Assembly: GCA_029857875.1 (NCBI GenBank)
Contig: JAOUGB010000022.1
Span: 1 to 12,570, forward strand
DNA: 12,570 nt
Reading direction: 5' to 3'
Source of the DNA: Desulfobacteraceae bacterium
Lineage (GTDB): Bacteria > Desulfobacterota > Desulfobacteria > Desulfobacterales > UBA11574
Below, piece by piece: positions 7,393 through 12,570 of this stretch. How positions within the stretch are numbered: position 1 is the first letter of the stretch; each line of letters begins with the position of its first letter. The notes beneath the pieces are model-generated. The model saw nothing but the letters and a program-made list of their open reading frames with translations. It was not told where the DNA came from and made no database searches. A program made the position numbers and the translations under genes.

Positions 7393-7593
7393 AATACGTT
7401 TTAAGTTTTGGAATATTGTTTTTGAGTTAAACATTTTTAGCAAACAGATGAACAATGTCAATTATATGCGTGCCTGGCCCGATAGATTTTCCATCAGGGC
7501 AGTTATTTTTTTTGTATGCCTTAATCTTGAACAAAAATTCTCATTTCTGGATGGACCCTGACTATTCACTATTTGAAACGGTCAGTTTAGGGG

Positions 7594-7872
7594 TTAGATG
7601 CCCTCGCTGGAGCGCCATGCAACGATATCTGCCACGAACTTGATTTTGATCTGCTTGTCAGATGAGCCCCACATGCAGCTTTTCGTTTTTAGTACCGGGT
7701 CTTCGCAGGTATCCGGTTTTCCCAGAACCCCAACAACCTCCTCGTAGCTCATTCCGATTTTGATTTTATCATAATTTTCTTTACTAACCTTGTTACATCC
7801 GACTATCGACAGTACCGAGAACATACATATCGACAGCACCACCAGTTTTATCATCGGTATGACTCGCTTCAT
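7594..7872 (-). CDS. Small BamE/SmpA-like (DUF3862-type) lipoprotein
   Basis: The protein is 92 residues. The start at 7872 is chosen because AGGAGGGA precedes it on the minus strand and the product then begins as a clean signal peptide (MKRVIPMIKLVVLSICMFSVL); a longer TTG-started version would translate through that ribosome-binding site. The lipobox is IVGC with acylated C26, followed by Asn. The mature part KVSKENYDKIKIGMSYEEVVGVLGKPDTC is the SmpA/OmlA-like fold seen in BamE and DUF3862 lipoproteins. C56 and C66 could form a disulfide. It is probably anchored in an outer-membrane or periplasmic leaflet. It is much shorter than typical BamE neighbours would require and no BAM gene is nearby, so a BAM role is not claimed. 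It lies 43 bases after the thioesterase and is probably co-transcribed. Confidence 0.8.
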   Translation of the reverse strand: MKRVIPMIKLVVLSICMFSVLSIVGCNKVSKENYDKIKIGMSYEEVVGVLGKPDTCEDPVLKTKSCMWGSSDKQIKIKFVADIVAWRSSEGI

Positions 7873-7915
7873 TTGTTTGTTCCCTCCTGTAATTTTTTTC
7901 AAACGTCACATTTTT

Positions 7916-8389
7916 TTATTTATGAGAAAATTCTTCAGGCATCTGTACGGCCACCACTTCACCTTTGGCACAGACTTTACCTTTGGCTGACAGGGTAATG
8001 CCAACAATAATTTTGCGGCCCTTGATTTCTTTGACGTTGCCACGGAGTTCCAGGGTTGCATCAATCGGAGTTGGGGCCAAATAGTCTACATGTAAAGAGG
8101 CTGTTACAAAGCGCAAAGGCGTATTATTGTCCGCGTCCCTTCCGCTGTCACGATATTTAATTGCTGAAGCTGTGCCGGCGGCATGGCAATCTATCAAGGA
8201 TGCGATCAAGCCGCCATATACATAACCTGGAAAACCACCGGTATGATAATGTTTGGGTTGAAAATGACATACGCTTTCTTCACCATCCCAATAGCTTTTT
8301 ATTTGGAGCCCATGTTTATTCAGTCTTCCACATCCAAAACAACTTGCGAATTCATCCGTATAGTAATCTTGAAAGGCTTTTGAGGTCAT
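7916..8389 (-). CDS. PaaI-type hotdog-fold thioesterase
   Basis: A 157-residue protein of the 4HBT/PaaI superfamily. The N-terminal FASCFGCGRLNKHGLQIK segment (two Cys, then N and GL) is characteristic of a subgroup of these thioesterases. The core helix GYVYGGLIASLIDCHAAGTASA places G59-G60 and D67 where PaaI-like enzymes keep the HGG...D active-site pattern, with Tyr replacing the His. TASLHVDYLAPTPIDATLELRGNVKEIKGRKIIVGITLSAKGKVCAKGEVVAVQMP forms the beta sheet. The reaction is hydrolysis of a small acyl-CoA or aryl-CoA in the cytoplasm; the substrate is unknown. The ribosome-binding site is weak (AGAG). It is first in a two-gene minus-strand unit with the lipoprotein. Confidence 0.87.
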   Translation of the reverse strand: MTSKAFQDYYTDEFASCFGCGRLNKHGLQIKSYWDGEESVCHFQPKHYHTGGFPGYVYGGLIASLIDCHAAGTASAIKYRDSGRDADNNTPLRFVTASLHVDYLAPTPIDATLELRGNVKEIKGRKIIVGITLSAKGKVCAKGEVVAVQMPEEFSHK

Positions 8390-8430
8390 AGCATTCTCTA
8401 TTATTTGTTTTGACTATTTATTTGAGCCCA

Positions 8431-8697
8431 CGGGGTGTTTTTCTGAATAGTCGCTTCATGGATAATCTTTTTTTAAAACGCGTGAACTCGTGGCAAAGGT
8501 TCGTAAAGAAAGAACAGGAACCAATCTTTGAAAAATCAATAGGTTCGCTGTATAATTTAGAGTTTATTTAAAGATACGATTTCGGCGTGCGCCTGTTCTT
8601 TCTAACGATCCCTAAGCCACTCAAACAGCACCCGTTTTAAAAAAAGATCATCCATTCCGCTAATATTCCAGGATTTAGTAGAGAAACTCCCCGACCC
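8431..8697. repeat. Large imperfect foldback (inverted repeat) element
   Basis: Two long arms mirror each other around 8519-8591. The innermost block is a perfect 12-bp pair (8507-8518 with 8592-8603). The next block pairs 19 of 20 positions (8465-8484 with 8629-8648). Further out, ATGGAT near 8458-8463 and a CGGGG-x-GTTT-x-TCT block (8431-8445 against about 8683-8697) also match, with small insertions in the right arm. The outer edges are approximate. There is no coding frame. It could be a MITE or REP-type repeat, two inverted copies of a short repeat, or a structured RNA. Confidence 0.65.
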
Positions 8698-8738
8698 ATC
8701 GTTTATTTAGAATCTGGCTCAGTATTTTTCGACAATCG

Positions 8739-8880
8739 GAGACCTTTGAAAAATGTTCAAATTTGTTTAAGACCAAGGCAGGCGAAAATTTTAACCACAG
8801 GCATACATAAAGTATTTCGAGGATTAAAATTTGAGCCTAACGCCGGGATTGGACAAAAGGGGGCGTTTTTTAAAGGTCTC
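8739..8880. mobile_element. MITE-like 142-bp element with terminal inverted repeats
   Basis: The ends are a perfect 9-bp pair, GAGACCTTT (8739-8747) and AAAGGTCTC (8872-8880), extending to 15 matches in 17. A second, inner imperfect pair (8777-8796 with 8821-8844) makes nearly the whole element fold into one hairpin, with the loop around 8797-8820. It encodes no transposase. ATCG stands directly before the left end and again one base after the right end (8882-8885), a possible but unproven target duplication. From memory, very similar units recur between genes in Desulfobacterales; this needs a search to confirm. Confidence 0.65.
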
Positions 8881-9073
8881 TATCGATCTTATTATCGATA
8901 TCGTATAAATGTCATTATTAAGTCAAGTGAATCTTAAGTTTAATTAAGGCATGGCAATTTTCTGGTTGATGATTTCAAAAAAAAATCACCATGGTTAAAA
9001 GGGCGATTTATGGTATGGATACAAGATAGATGTCAAAAACAAACCAAACAAACTGTTTTTGAACTGACAGAAC

Positions 9074-9102
9074 TTGACTTGGAATGTTTGAATATCTATA
9101 TT
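9074..9102 (+). promoter_or_regulatory. Probable sigma-70-type promoter for the membrane-protein gene
   Basis: TTGACT (9074-9079) and TATATT (9097-9102) are 17 bases apart, each one mismatch from consensus. The predicted start near 9109 leaves a leader of about 43 bases before ATG 9152. Confidence 0.55.
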
Positions 9103-9151
9103 TTTTTGGTATTATGGAGCAATAATCAACAACCTTATGAGGGGGCCATCA

Positions 9152-9760
9152 ATGGATTTTAAGTATCACCTCGAAACCGCCTGGAAACTAACGCTACAGT
9201 ATATTGCACCACTGATATTTATGACCCTCGCCATGATTGTCATAAGTTTCATTACGCTGGGTATATTGGGGCCGGTGGTAATGGCCGGCTATATGCATTC
9301 CATTCTACTTTTGATTAGAGAAGGGCGGGAACCTAAAATACAGGATATTTTTTCGCACATGCGGCTTTTTTTCCCCCTTCTTCTCTTTGGTATAATTGTT
9401 CTCATTATAACCCTGATTGGAATAATGCTCCTCTTTCTGCCAGGCGTACTGTTTGTGCTGGCGATTTCATTCTGTTGTATCTACATGCTGCCGCTTATGA
9501 CAGACAGAAATTTGGGCATCATCGATGCGATTAAGGAAAGCTTCTCAATGGTTACAAAAGAGCAGCTCGTGGATCACGTTGTGGTTTTTATCCTTTTTGT
9601 AGGAATATCTGCCATTGGAAGCTCCGTATTTATAGGTTCTCTCTTTACCCAGCCCTTGGCCACACTCTTTCTGATGTCAGTCTATAACAGACTCGGAAAG
9701 CCGGCTCCTGAGACACCGCCCGAACCGCCTCCAAGTCCTAAGCCCTTGAACGGACAATAG
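9152..9760 (+). CDS. Multi-pass integral membrane protein of unknown function
   Basis: The protein is 202 residues. ATG 9152 is chosen over ATG 9137 because the purine run GAGGGGG (9140-9146) makes a ribosome-binding site for it. Hydrophobic segments lie at about 17-50 (two passes), 72-93, 95-118, and 143-178 (one or two passes), with an amphipathic N-terminal helix (DFKYHLETAWKLTL). The segment IIDAIKESFSMVTK between passes resembles a motif common in DUF975- or DUF4013-like membrane proteins of uncertain role, but I do not recognise the family securely. The C-terminus is a proline-rich tail (PAPETPPEPPPSPKP). It stands alone behind its own promoter and shows no enzyme motif. Confidence 0.8.
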   Translation: MDFKYHLETAWKLTLQYIAPLIFMTLAMIVISFITLGILGPVVMAGYMHSILLLIREGREPKIQDIFSHMRLFFPLLLFGIIVLIITLIGIMLLFLPGVLFVLAISFCCIYMLPLMTDRNLGIIDAIKESFSMVTKEQLVDHVVVFILFVGISAIGSSVFIGSLFTQPLATLFLMSVYNRLGKPAPETPPEPPPSPKPLNGQ

Positions 9761-10040
9761 GCTGAATAAAGGAATTTCGACTATCGTATGATCTACATTC
9801 GGGACATCATAATTGTTGACAAAAATCGTATTCATTTCTTAAAATAAAAAATAAAAGCAGCAGATTTGAACCGGCTATTCACCAGATTCGGATGATTTCC
9901 CATGGTGTTTCTCTTTCTATCTCGCTCTCCATTCACAAATAATCCTGATTTCTAAAAAGAATTTTTATAGTCCTGTCACTATTCGAAGCGCTCAATTTAG
10001 GTTAACTACAGAACCCCAAACAGGGTGAAAGGAGGGCTGT
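9761..10040. other. Intergenic region before the universal-stress gene
   Basis: About 280 AT-rich bases without a gene. It contains a promoter-like pair at 9816-9845 and an imperfect A/T hairpin near 9953-9970. The bases just before the ribosome-binding site (ACCC and GGGT near 10012-10026) could form a small stem. Confidence 0.45.
9816..9845 (+). promoter_or_regulatory. Possible promoter for the usp-GAF pair
   Basis: TTGACA (9816-9821) is a perfect -35. TAAAAT (9840-9845) is one mismatch from a -10, with an 18-base spacer. It would give a leader of about 190 bases, which is long, so confidence is low. Confidence 0.35.
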
Positions 10041-10505
10041 ATGGACACCCCTAAAATATTATTACCATATAATTTTACCAGCTATGACAAAAAGGCCCTG
10101 GATTTTGTCTGCCTTACTTTTTCCGACAAAAAAAACGCTGAAGTTACTTTATTTAATGCATATACTCCGACACCTACCATTGAAATGCGCGGCAGTCCCA
10201 TTATGGAACAAATGAAGGACAATTTAAGTTATCTGTCACAAAGGGTTAAAGAACAGGAAGATGCACTTAAAACAATAAAAAACCATTTGTTGGGTAAGGG
10301 CTTTTCAGCAGATAAAATTGCCATTGTCTTTGAACCGAAAAAAAGGGATGTTGCCGGAGATATCATCGACCTGGTAAAGGACGGCCGGTTTGACGTCGTG
10401 GTATTAAATCGAAAGCCCGGAAAAATTGCGCGTTTTTTTGCAGGAAGCGTTTCCAGCAAAGTTGTGGCAGCCTTGAAAAACGCGACGGTTTGTATTGTTT
10501 CGTAA
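10041..10505 (+). CDS. Universal stress protein (UspA family)
   Basis: A 154-residue single-domain Usp. KILLPYNFTSYDKKALDFV opens the fold in place of the usual ILVPTDFS, and a helix with many Lys and Glu (61-84) leads into the second half. FDVVVLNRKPGKIARFFAGSVSSKVVAALKNATVCIVS corresponds to the C-terminal nucleotide-binding region (G-x2-G-x9-G-S/T in ATP-binding members). Here the spacing is G127-x7-G135-S, so ATP binding is uncertain. It follows a very strong ribosome-binding site (AAAGGAGGG, 10028-10036). The GAF-domain gene follows after 79 bases, so the two probably form one stress- or redox-related transcription unit. Confidence 0.85.
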   Translation: MDTPKILLPYNFTSYDKKALDFVCLTFSDKKNAEVTLFNAYTPTPTIEMRGSPIMEQMKDNLSYLSQRVKEQEDALKTIKNHLLGKGFSADKIAIVFEPKKRDVAGDIIDLVKDGRFDVVVLNRKPGKIARFFAGSVSSKVVAALKNATVCIVS

Positions 10506-10584
10506 ATGCATTCGCATCCATTAGAACGAAACCGAGAAAACAATATCTTTTATAAACGTTTGGAATATATGAAGGAGGAATCCC

Positions 10585-11139
10585 ATGGTTGCCGAAGACA
10601 GAATCAATATGGACATTTATAAAGTGGTCACCCGAGCCATTGCTTCATCCGATAATCTTGAGGATATGGCAACACAATTGACTCAACTTTTGGTTGGAGC
10701 CTTGGGAATTAAAGGCAGCACCATATTTGTACTCAACCCTGCTACAGAAGAACTTGAAGTTCTGGCCAGCTTTGGGCTGAGCATTAACTATATGAATAAA
10801 GGCCCGATTTTAGTTAAAAAAAGTCTCGACCATCAGTTAAGAGGAGAACCGGTTGTTATTCGAGATGTGACAAAATCCGACCGTCTTCAATATCCGGAAG
10901 ATGCCAAAAAAGAGGGGATCAGTGCTATTGTTTCACTTCCCATCAGCTTGCATGGCAAACTCATCGGCGTTCTTCGACTGTATCACTACGAACAATGGGA
11001 TGTTTCTGAACGGGATCTTGATTCTTTGGTGATTTTCACCGAAAATATCGGGCTCGCTTTGATGTATACCCGGTTGCTCCAGGCCCTAAAATCCGTGAAA
11101 GAGACGGTGGACGAAGTGCATCCCATATGGCTGGATTGA
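10585..11139 (+). CDS. Stand-alone GAF-domain sensor protein
   Basis: A 184-residue protein consisting almost entirely of one GAF domain (about residues 15-165). The recognisable pattern is MATQLTQLLVGALGIKGSTIFVLNPATEELEVLASFGLS, then EPVVIRDVTKSDRLQYPEDAKKEGISAIVSLPISLHGKLIGVLRLYHYE, then DLDSLVIFTENIGLALMYTRLLQAL. There is no kinase, cyclase or HTH output domain, so it probably acts by binding a ligand and a partner protein. No conserved heme- or bilin-binding Cys/His was recognised. AAGGAGGA at 10571-10578 is a strong ribosome-binding site. The likely partner is the upstream Usp protein, by adjacency only. Confidence 0.85.
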   Translation: MVAEDRINMDIYKVVTRAIASSDNLEDMATQLTQLLVGALGIKGSTIFVLNPATEELEVLASFGLSINYMNKGPILVKKSLDHQLRGEPVVIRDVTKSDRLQYPEDAKKEGISAIVSLPISLHGKLIGVLRLYHYEQWDVSERDLDSLVIFTENIGLALMYTRLLQALKSVKETVDEVHPIWLD

Positions 11140-11182
11140 AAAAATAAAATGGCTGAAGACGGGAATCGATGCAAGAGTTTGA

Positions 11183-11281
11183 AGTGAACTAAAGTTAAGG
11201 AATTCTGTCAATTATATAAAACCAGCGGAGCGAAGCGACACCATAACTTTAGGCACTTTAGATCACTTTAGACACTTTTAA
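11183..11281. repeat. Intergenic inverted repeat followed by short direct repeats
   Basis: The arms at 11183-11200 and 11241-11257 pair at about 15 of 18 positions, with a perfect CTAAAGTTA / TAACTTTAG core (11189-11197 with 11244-11252) and a 40-base loop containing GCGGAGCGAAGCGAC. Directly after it CACTTTAGA occurs twice in tandem at 10-base spacing (11254-11262, 11264-11272), followed by a degenerate third copy (ACTTTTAAC). It lies between convergent genes and no coding frame was seen. It looks like a multi-copy intergenic repeat. Confidence 0.55.
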
Positions 11282-11329
11282 CTTGTACGGCTTTAAGCAA
11301 AACAGCCTCTTCCAGGGGTTATATCAAAG

Positions 11330-11370
11330 CCGGGTCCTCCCCCGCGTGGCGGGATCTAAGATGGGCCCGG
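11330..11370 (-). terminator. GC-rich hairpin between convergent genes, possible terminator
   Basis: The inner stem CCCGC (11341-11345), loop GTG, GCGGG (11349-11353) is perfect. The outer bases CCGGGTCC (11330-11337) and GGGCCCGG (11363-11370) pair with one wobble or mismatch. It lies directly after the cytochrome b stop codon on the minus strand and could also stop plus-strand transcripts, with a T-rich stretch at 11371-11386. It lacks a long T-run on the minus strand, so function is moderate-confidence. Confidence 0.5.
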
Positions 11371-11375
11371 ATTCT

Positions 11376-12062
11376 TTATCCTTTTTCTGAAGATACGGTT
11401 TCAGAAAATTGTTTGCGGGACGCTTTTTCCCAATCTTCGACTTCCACGCCTTCTTCGATTTCTTCCCACCCGCTAATCATGGCCTTTATATGGGCAAAAA
11501 TTGAGTGACCGGTTGTGGTCATATATACATGTACGACGATAAATGTGAGGATGAAGAATGCTCCGGCCAAATGAATCAGTGCCACGACTTTCAAAGAAAG
11601 AAAACCAAGCCCCCACGTTTCCCATGAATTATACGTCCAGTAGAAAATTCCTGTGACCATCTGGATGGGCAGCAACATTGCTGCCAGGGAGAGATAGGTC
11701 AGTCGTTGTAATGGATTGTGCTTGGCGCCTTTTCGCTTTGGCACCGGGTGCGATTCGCCTTTAAAAATACCAAAGCTGTAATAACGGATGACCGCAAACA
11801 ACTTTTTGGTGGTGGGAACATACTGTTTCCATTCACCGGTCGTAAACACCCAGAACACGAAAAAGGCAAAGGCAATCAGCCAGGTAATACCAACAAAATT
11901 ATGTACCTCGACCGCCCGTTCGAATCCTATCAGTGAGTAGAGCCCGTGGATTTCAAAACCTGTTGTGAGTAACAAAAAGATCAGAACCATTTGAAGCCAG
12001 TGCCAGAAACGCTCGTAGCGGGTGTATAGATAGGTTGTTATCAGTTTTGTTGAATGTATCAA
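11376..12062 (-). CDS. Cytochrome b subunit (b561 / formate-dehydrogenase-gamma-like)
   Basis: A 228-residue di-heme-type cytochrome b with four membrane helices at about 22-41, 54-75, 122-142 and 155-182. Candidate heme-b ligands are H21 (FWHWLQ), H54 (VEVHNF), H164 (ALIHLAG) and H178 (VVHVYMTTTGH), the last two in the arrangement typical of the b561/hydrogenase cytochrome b family. The cytoplasmic loop between helices 2 and 3 is long and basic. A charged C-terminal tail ends the protein. It starts at a TTG immediately after the octaheme cytochrome stop codon (TAATTG), with GGAGGAG just upstream, so translation is probably coupled. It should link the menaquinone pool to the periplasmic c-type cytochrome encoded just before it. 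Confidence 0.85.
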   Translation of the reverse strand: MIHSTKLITTYLYTRYERFWHWLQMVLIFLLLTTGFEIHGLYSLIGFERAVEVHNFVGITWLIAFAFFVFWVFTTGEWKQYVPTTKKLFAVIRYYSFGIFKGESHPVPKRKGAKHNPLQRLTYLSLAAMLLPIQMVTGIFYWTYNSWETWGLGFLSLKVVALIHLAGAFFILTFIVVHVYMTTTGHSIFAHIKAMISGWEEIEEGVEVEDWEKASRKQFSETVSSEKG

Positions 12063-12570
12063 TTACTCCTCCTTCTTACGACCATTGGTAAAAATTCTGC
12101 CCAGAGCGTGGAGAACAATGCCGCCAAAGGAACATAGAACAATGGCCCATCCGGCAATGTCGACAGGCTTAATTCTGTCGCGTCCCGGCATATAAAATCC
12201 TGTAAGGCTGGCCAGACGGCTTTCAGGCCTTGTGTGGCACTGATTACATTCCAGCGCTTCTTCCTTGGGAGCCACCATATGGGTGCTGGGAAAAACATAG
12301 CCGGTTTCTACAAAGTCAATTTTGCCGCTGAATGGAAGATCAAGATATTTTGCGCCCCGCTGAATGGAATCCTGCCAGTCGAAAGTGGTCCAGTATCCAT
12401 GTTCTCCGGATAAAAGCGGCGTGACCATTGTTTTGTTTATCGTGTCATACGGCTGTTTGCCCAAATGTACGTTAAAGGGAAAAATACGAGCATTTTTGTC
12501 ATTGCGATCTCCATCCGGCCAGGCCAGTTTCACCAGCTTGCTCGGATCGATAATATCCTTGGCCGTATCG
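12063..12570 (-). CDS. Tetrathionate-reductase-family octaheme cytochrome c (OTR-like), C-terminal part
   Basis: Only the last 169 residues are in the window; the gene continues past base 12570. The wording KLAWPDG...KNARIFPFNVHLGKQPYDTINK, GYWTTFDWQDSIQRGAKYLDLPFSG and STHMVAPKEEALECNQCH matches the C-terminal section of octaheme tetrathionate reductases (OTR), known from Shewanella to reduce tetrathionate, nitrite and hydroxylamine in vitro. CNQCH is the last c-type heme site and H in STHMVAP is a probable distal ligand. Unlike soluble OTR, this protein ends in a single membrane helix (PVDIAGWAIVLCSFGGIVLHALGRIF) and a short basic tail, so it is membrane-anchored with the hemes in the periplasm. 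The substrate in this organism is unknown. It abuts the cytochrome b gene. Confidence 0.85.
   Translation of the reverse strand, partial: DTAKDIIDPSKLVKLAWPDGDRNDKNARIFPFNVHLGKQPYDTINKTMVTPLLSGEHGYWTTFDWQDSIQRGAKYLDLPFSGKIDFVETGYVFPSTHMVAPKEEALECNQCHTRPESRLASLTGFYMPGRDRIKPVDIAGWAIVLCSFGGIVLHALGRIFTNGRKKEE

Larger units (their letters stand above)
8390..9073. other. Long gene-poor intergenic region with palindromic elements
   Basis: About 680 bases with no convincing coding sequence. It contains a short inverted repeat near the thioesterase start (GACTATT 8412-8418 with AATAGTC 8446-8452), a large foldback centred near 8555, a MITE-like element at 8739-8880, and A/T-rich flanks. A 63-codon frame at 8746-8937 runs through the MITE-like element and is not regarded as a gene. 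Confidence 0.6.

Noticed and set aside
7393..7593. A terminator or small gene after sufB.
   Set aside because: No hairpin with a T-run and no frame with a ribosome-binding site was found; the stretch looks like plain AT-rich spacer between convergent genes.
8746..8937. A 63-codon open frame in the 8390-9151 gap.
   Set aside because: It runs through the MITE-like element and out of it, begins inside the left terminal repeat, has no ribosome-binding site and has no recognisable protein pattern.
11254..11281. Tandem CACTTTAGA copies as a CRISPR array.
   Set aside because: The repeats are only 9 bases with 1-base spacers and the third copy is degenerate; there are no cas genes.
11515..11526. 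GGTCATATATAC, similar to the putative activator half-site.
   Set aside because: It is inside the cytochrome b gene, lacks the second half of the dyad and is probably coincidence.
11919..11928. GTTCGAATCC, which looks like a tRNA T-loop.
   Set aside because: It is inside the cytochrome b coding sequence and no acceptor or anticodon arm can be built around it.

Overview
The window looks like chromosome of an anaerobic, Gram-negative sulfate-reducer-type deltaproteobacterium, probably Desulfobacterales. The reasons are a minimal sufCB-type Fe-S assembly operon, an LpxD acyltransferase, a membrane-anchored octaheme (OTR-type) cytochrome c paired with a cytochrome b, a PAS-containing sigma-54 activator, and moderate-to-low GC with AT-rich intergenic DNA. 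The taxon is inferred; no marker gene is present.

Layout. 1-142: end of a cold-shock protein gene, then its terminator. 421-1968: a sigma-54-dependent activator (PAS, coiled coil, AAA+, Fis-type HTH). 1969-2276: a regulatory region with a 14-bp palindrome and extra half-site, and about 100 bp further on a sequence close to a -24/-12 promoter. 2277-5167: a probable operon of a small ABM-fold protein, a B12-binding radical SAM protein of the HpnP-like type, and an LpxD-like acyltransferase. The simplest reading is that the activator drives these three genes and that they modify an envelope lipid or lipid A; both points are inference. 5168-5470: gap with a perfect 14-bp palindrome. 5471-7392: sufC-sufB, overlapping and translationally coupled. 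7594-8389 (minus strand): a PaaI-type thioesterase followed by a small BamE/SmpA-like lipoprotein. 8390-9151: about 760 bases without a convincing gene, holding two foldback elements (about 8431-8697 and 8739-8880) and a promoter. 9152-9760: a multi-pass membrane protein of unknown function. 10041-11139: a universal-stress-family protein and a single-GAF-domain protein, probably co-transcribed. 11140-11375: a repeat-rich gap with a GC-rich hairpin. 11376-12570 (minus strand): a cytochrome b and the C-terminal part of an OTR-family octaheme cytochrome c, which together should form a quinone-linked membrane redox complex.

Most interesting are the self-contained sigma-54 circuit upstream of a radical-SAM/acyltransferase operon and the three clustered palindromic intergenic elements, which look like multi-copy non-coding repeats. 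I saw no rRNA, tRNA, CRISPR array, integrase or intact insertion sequence.
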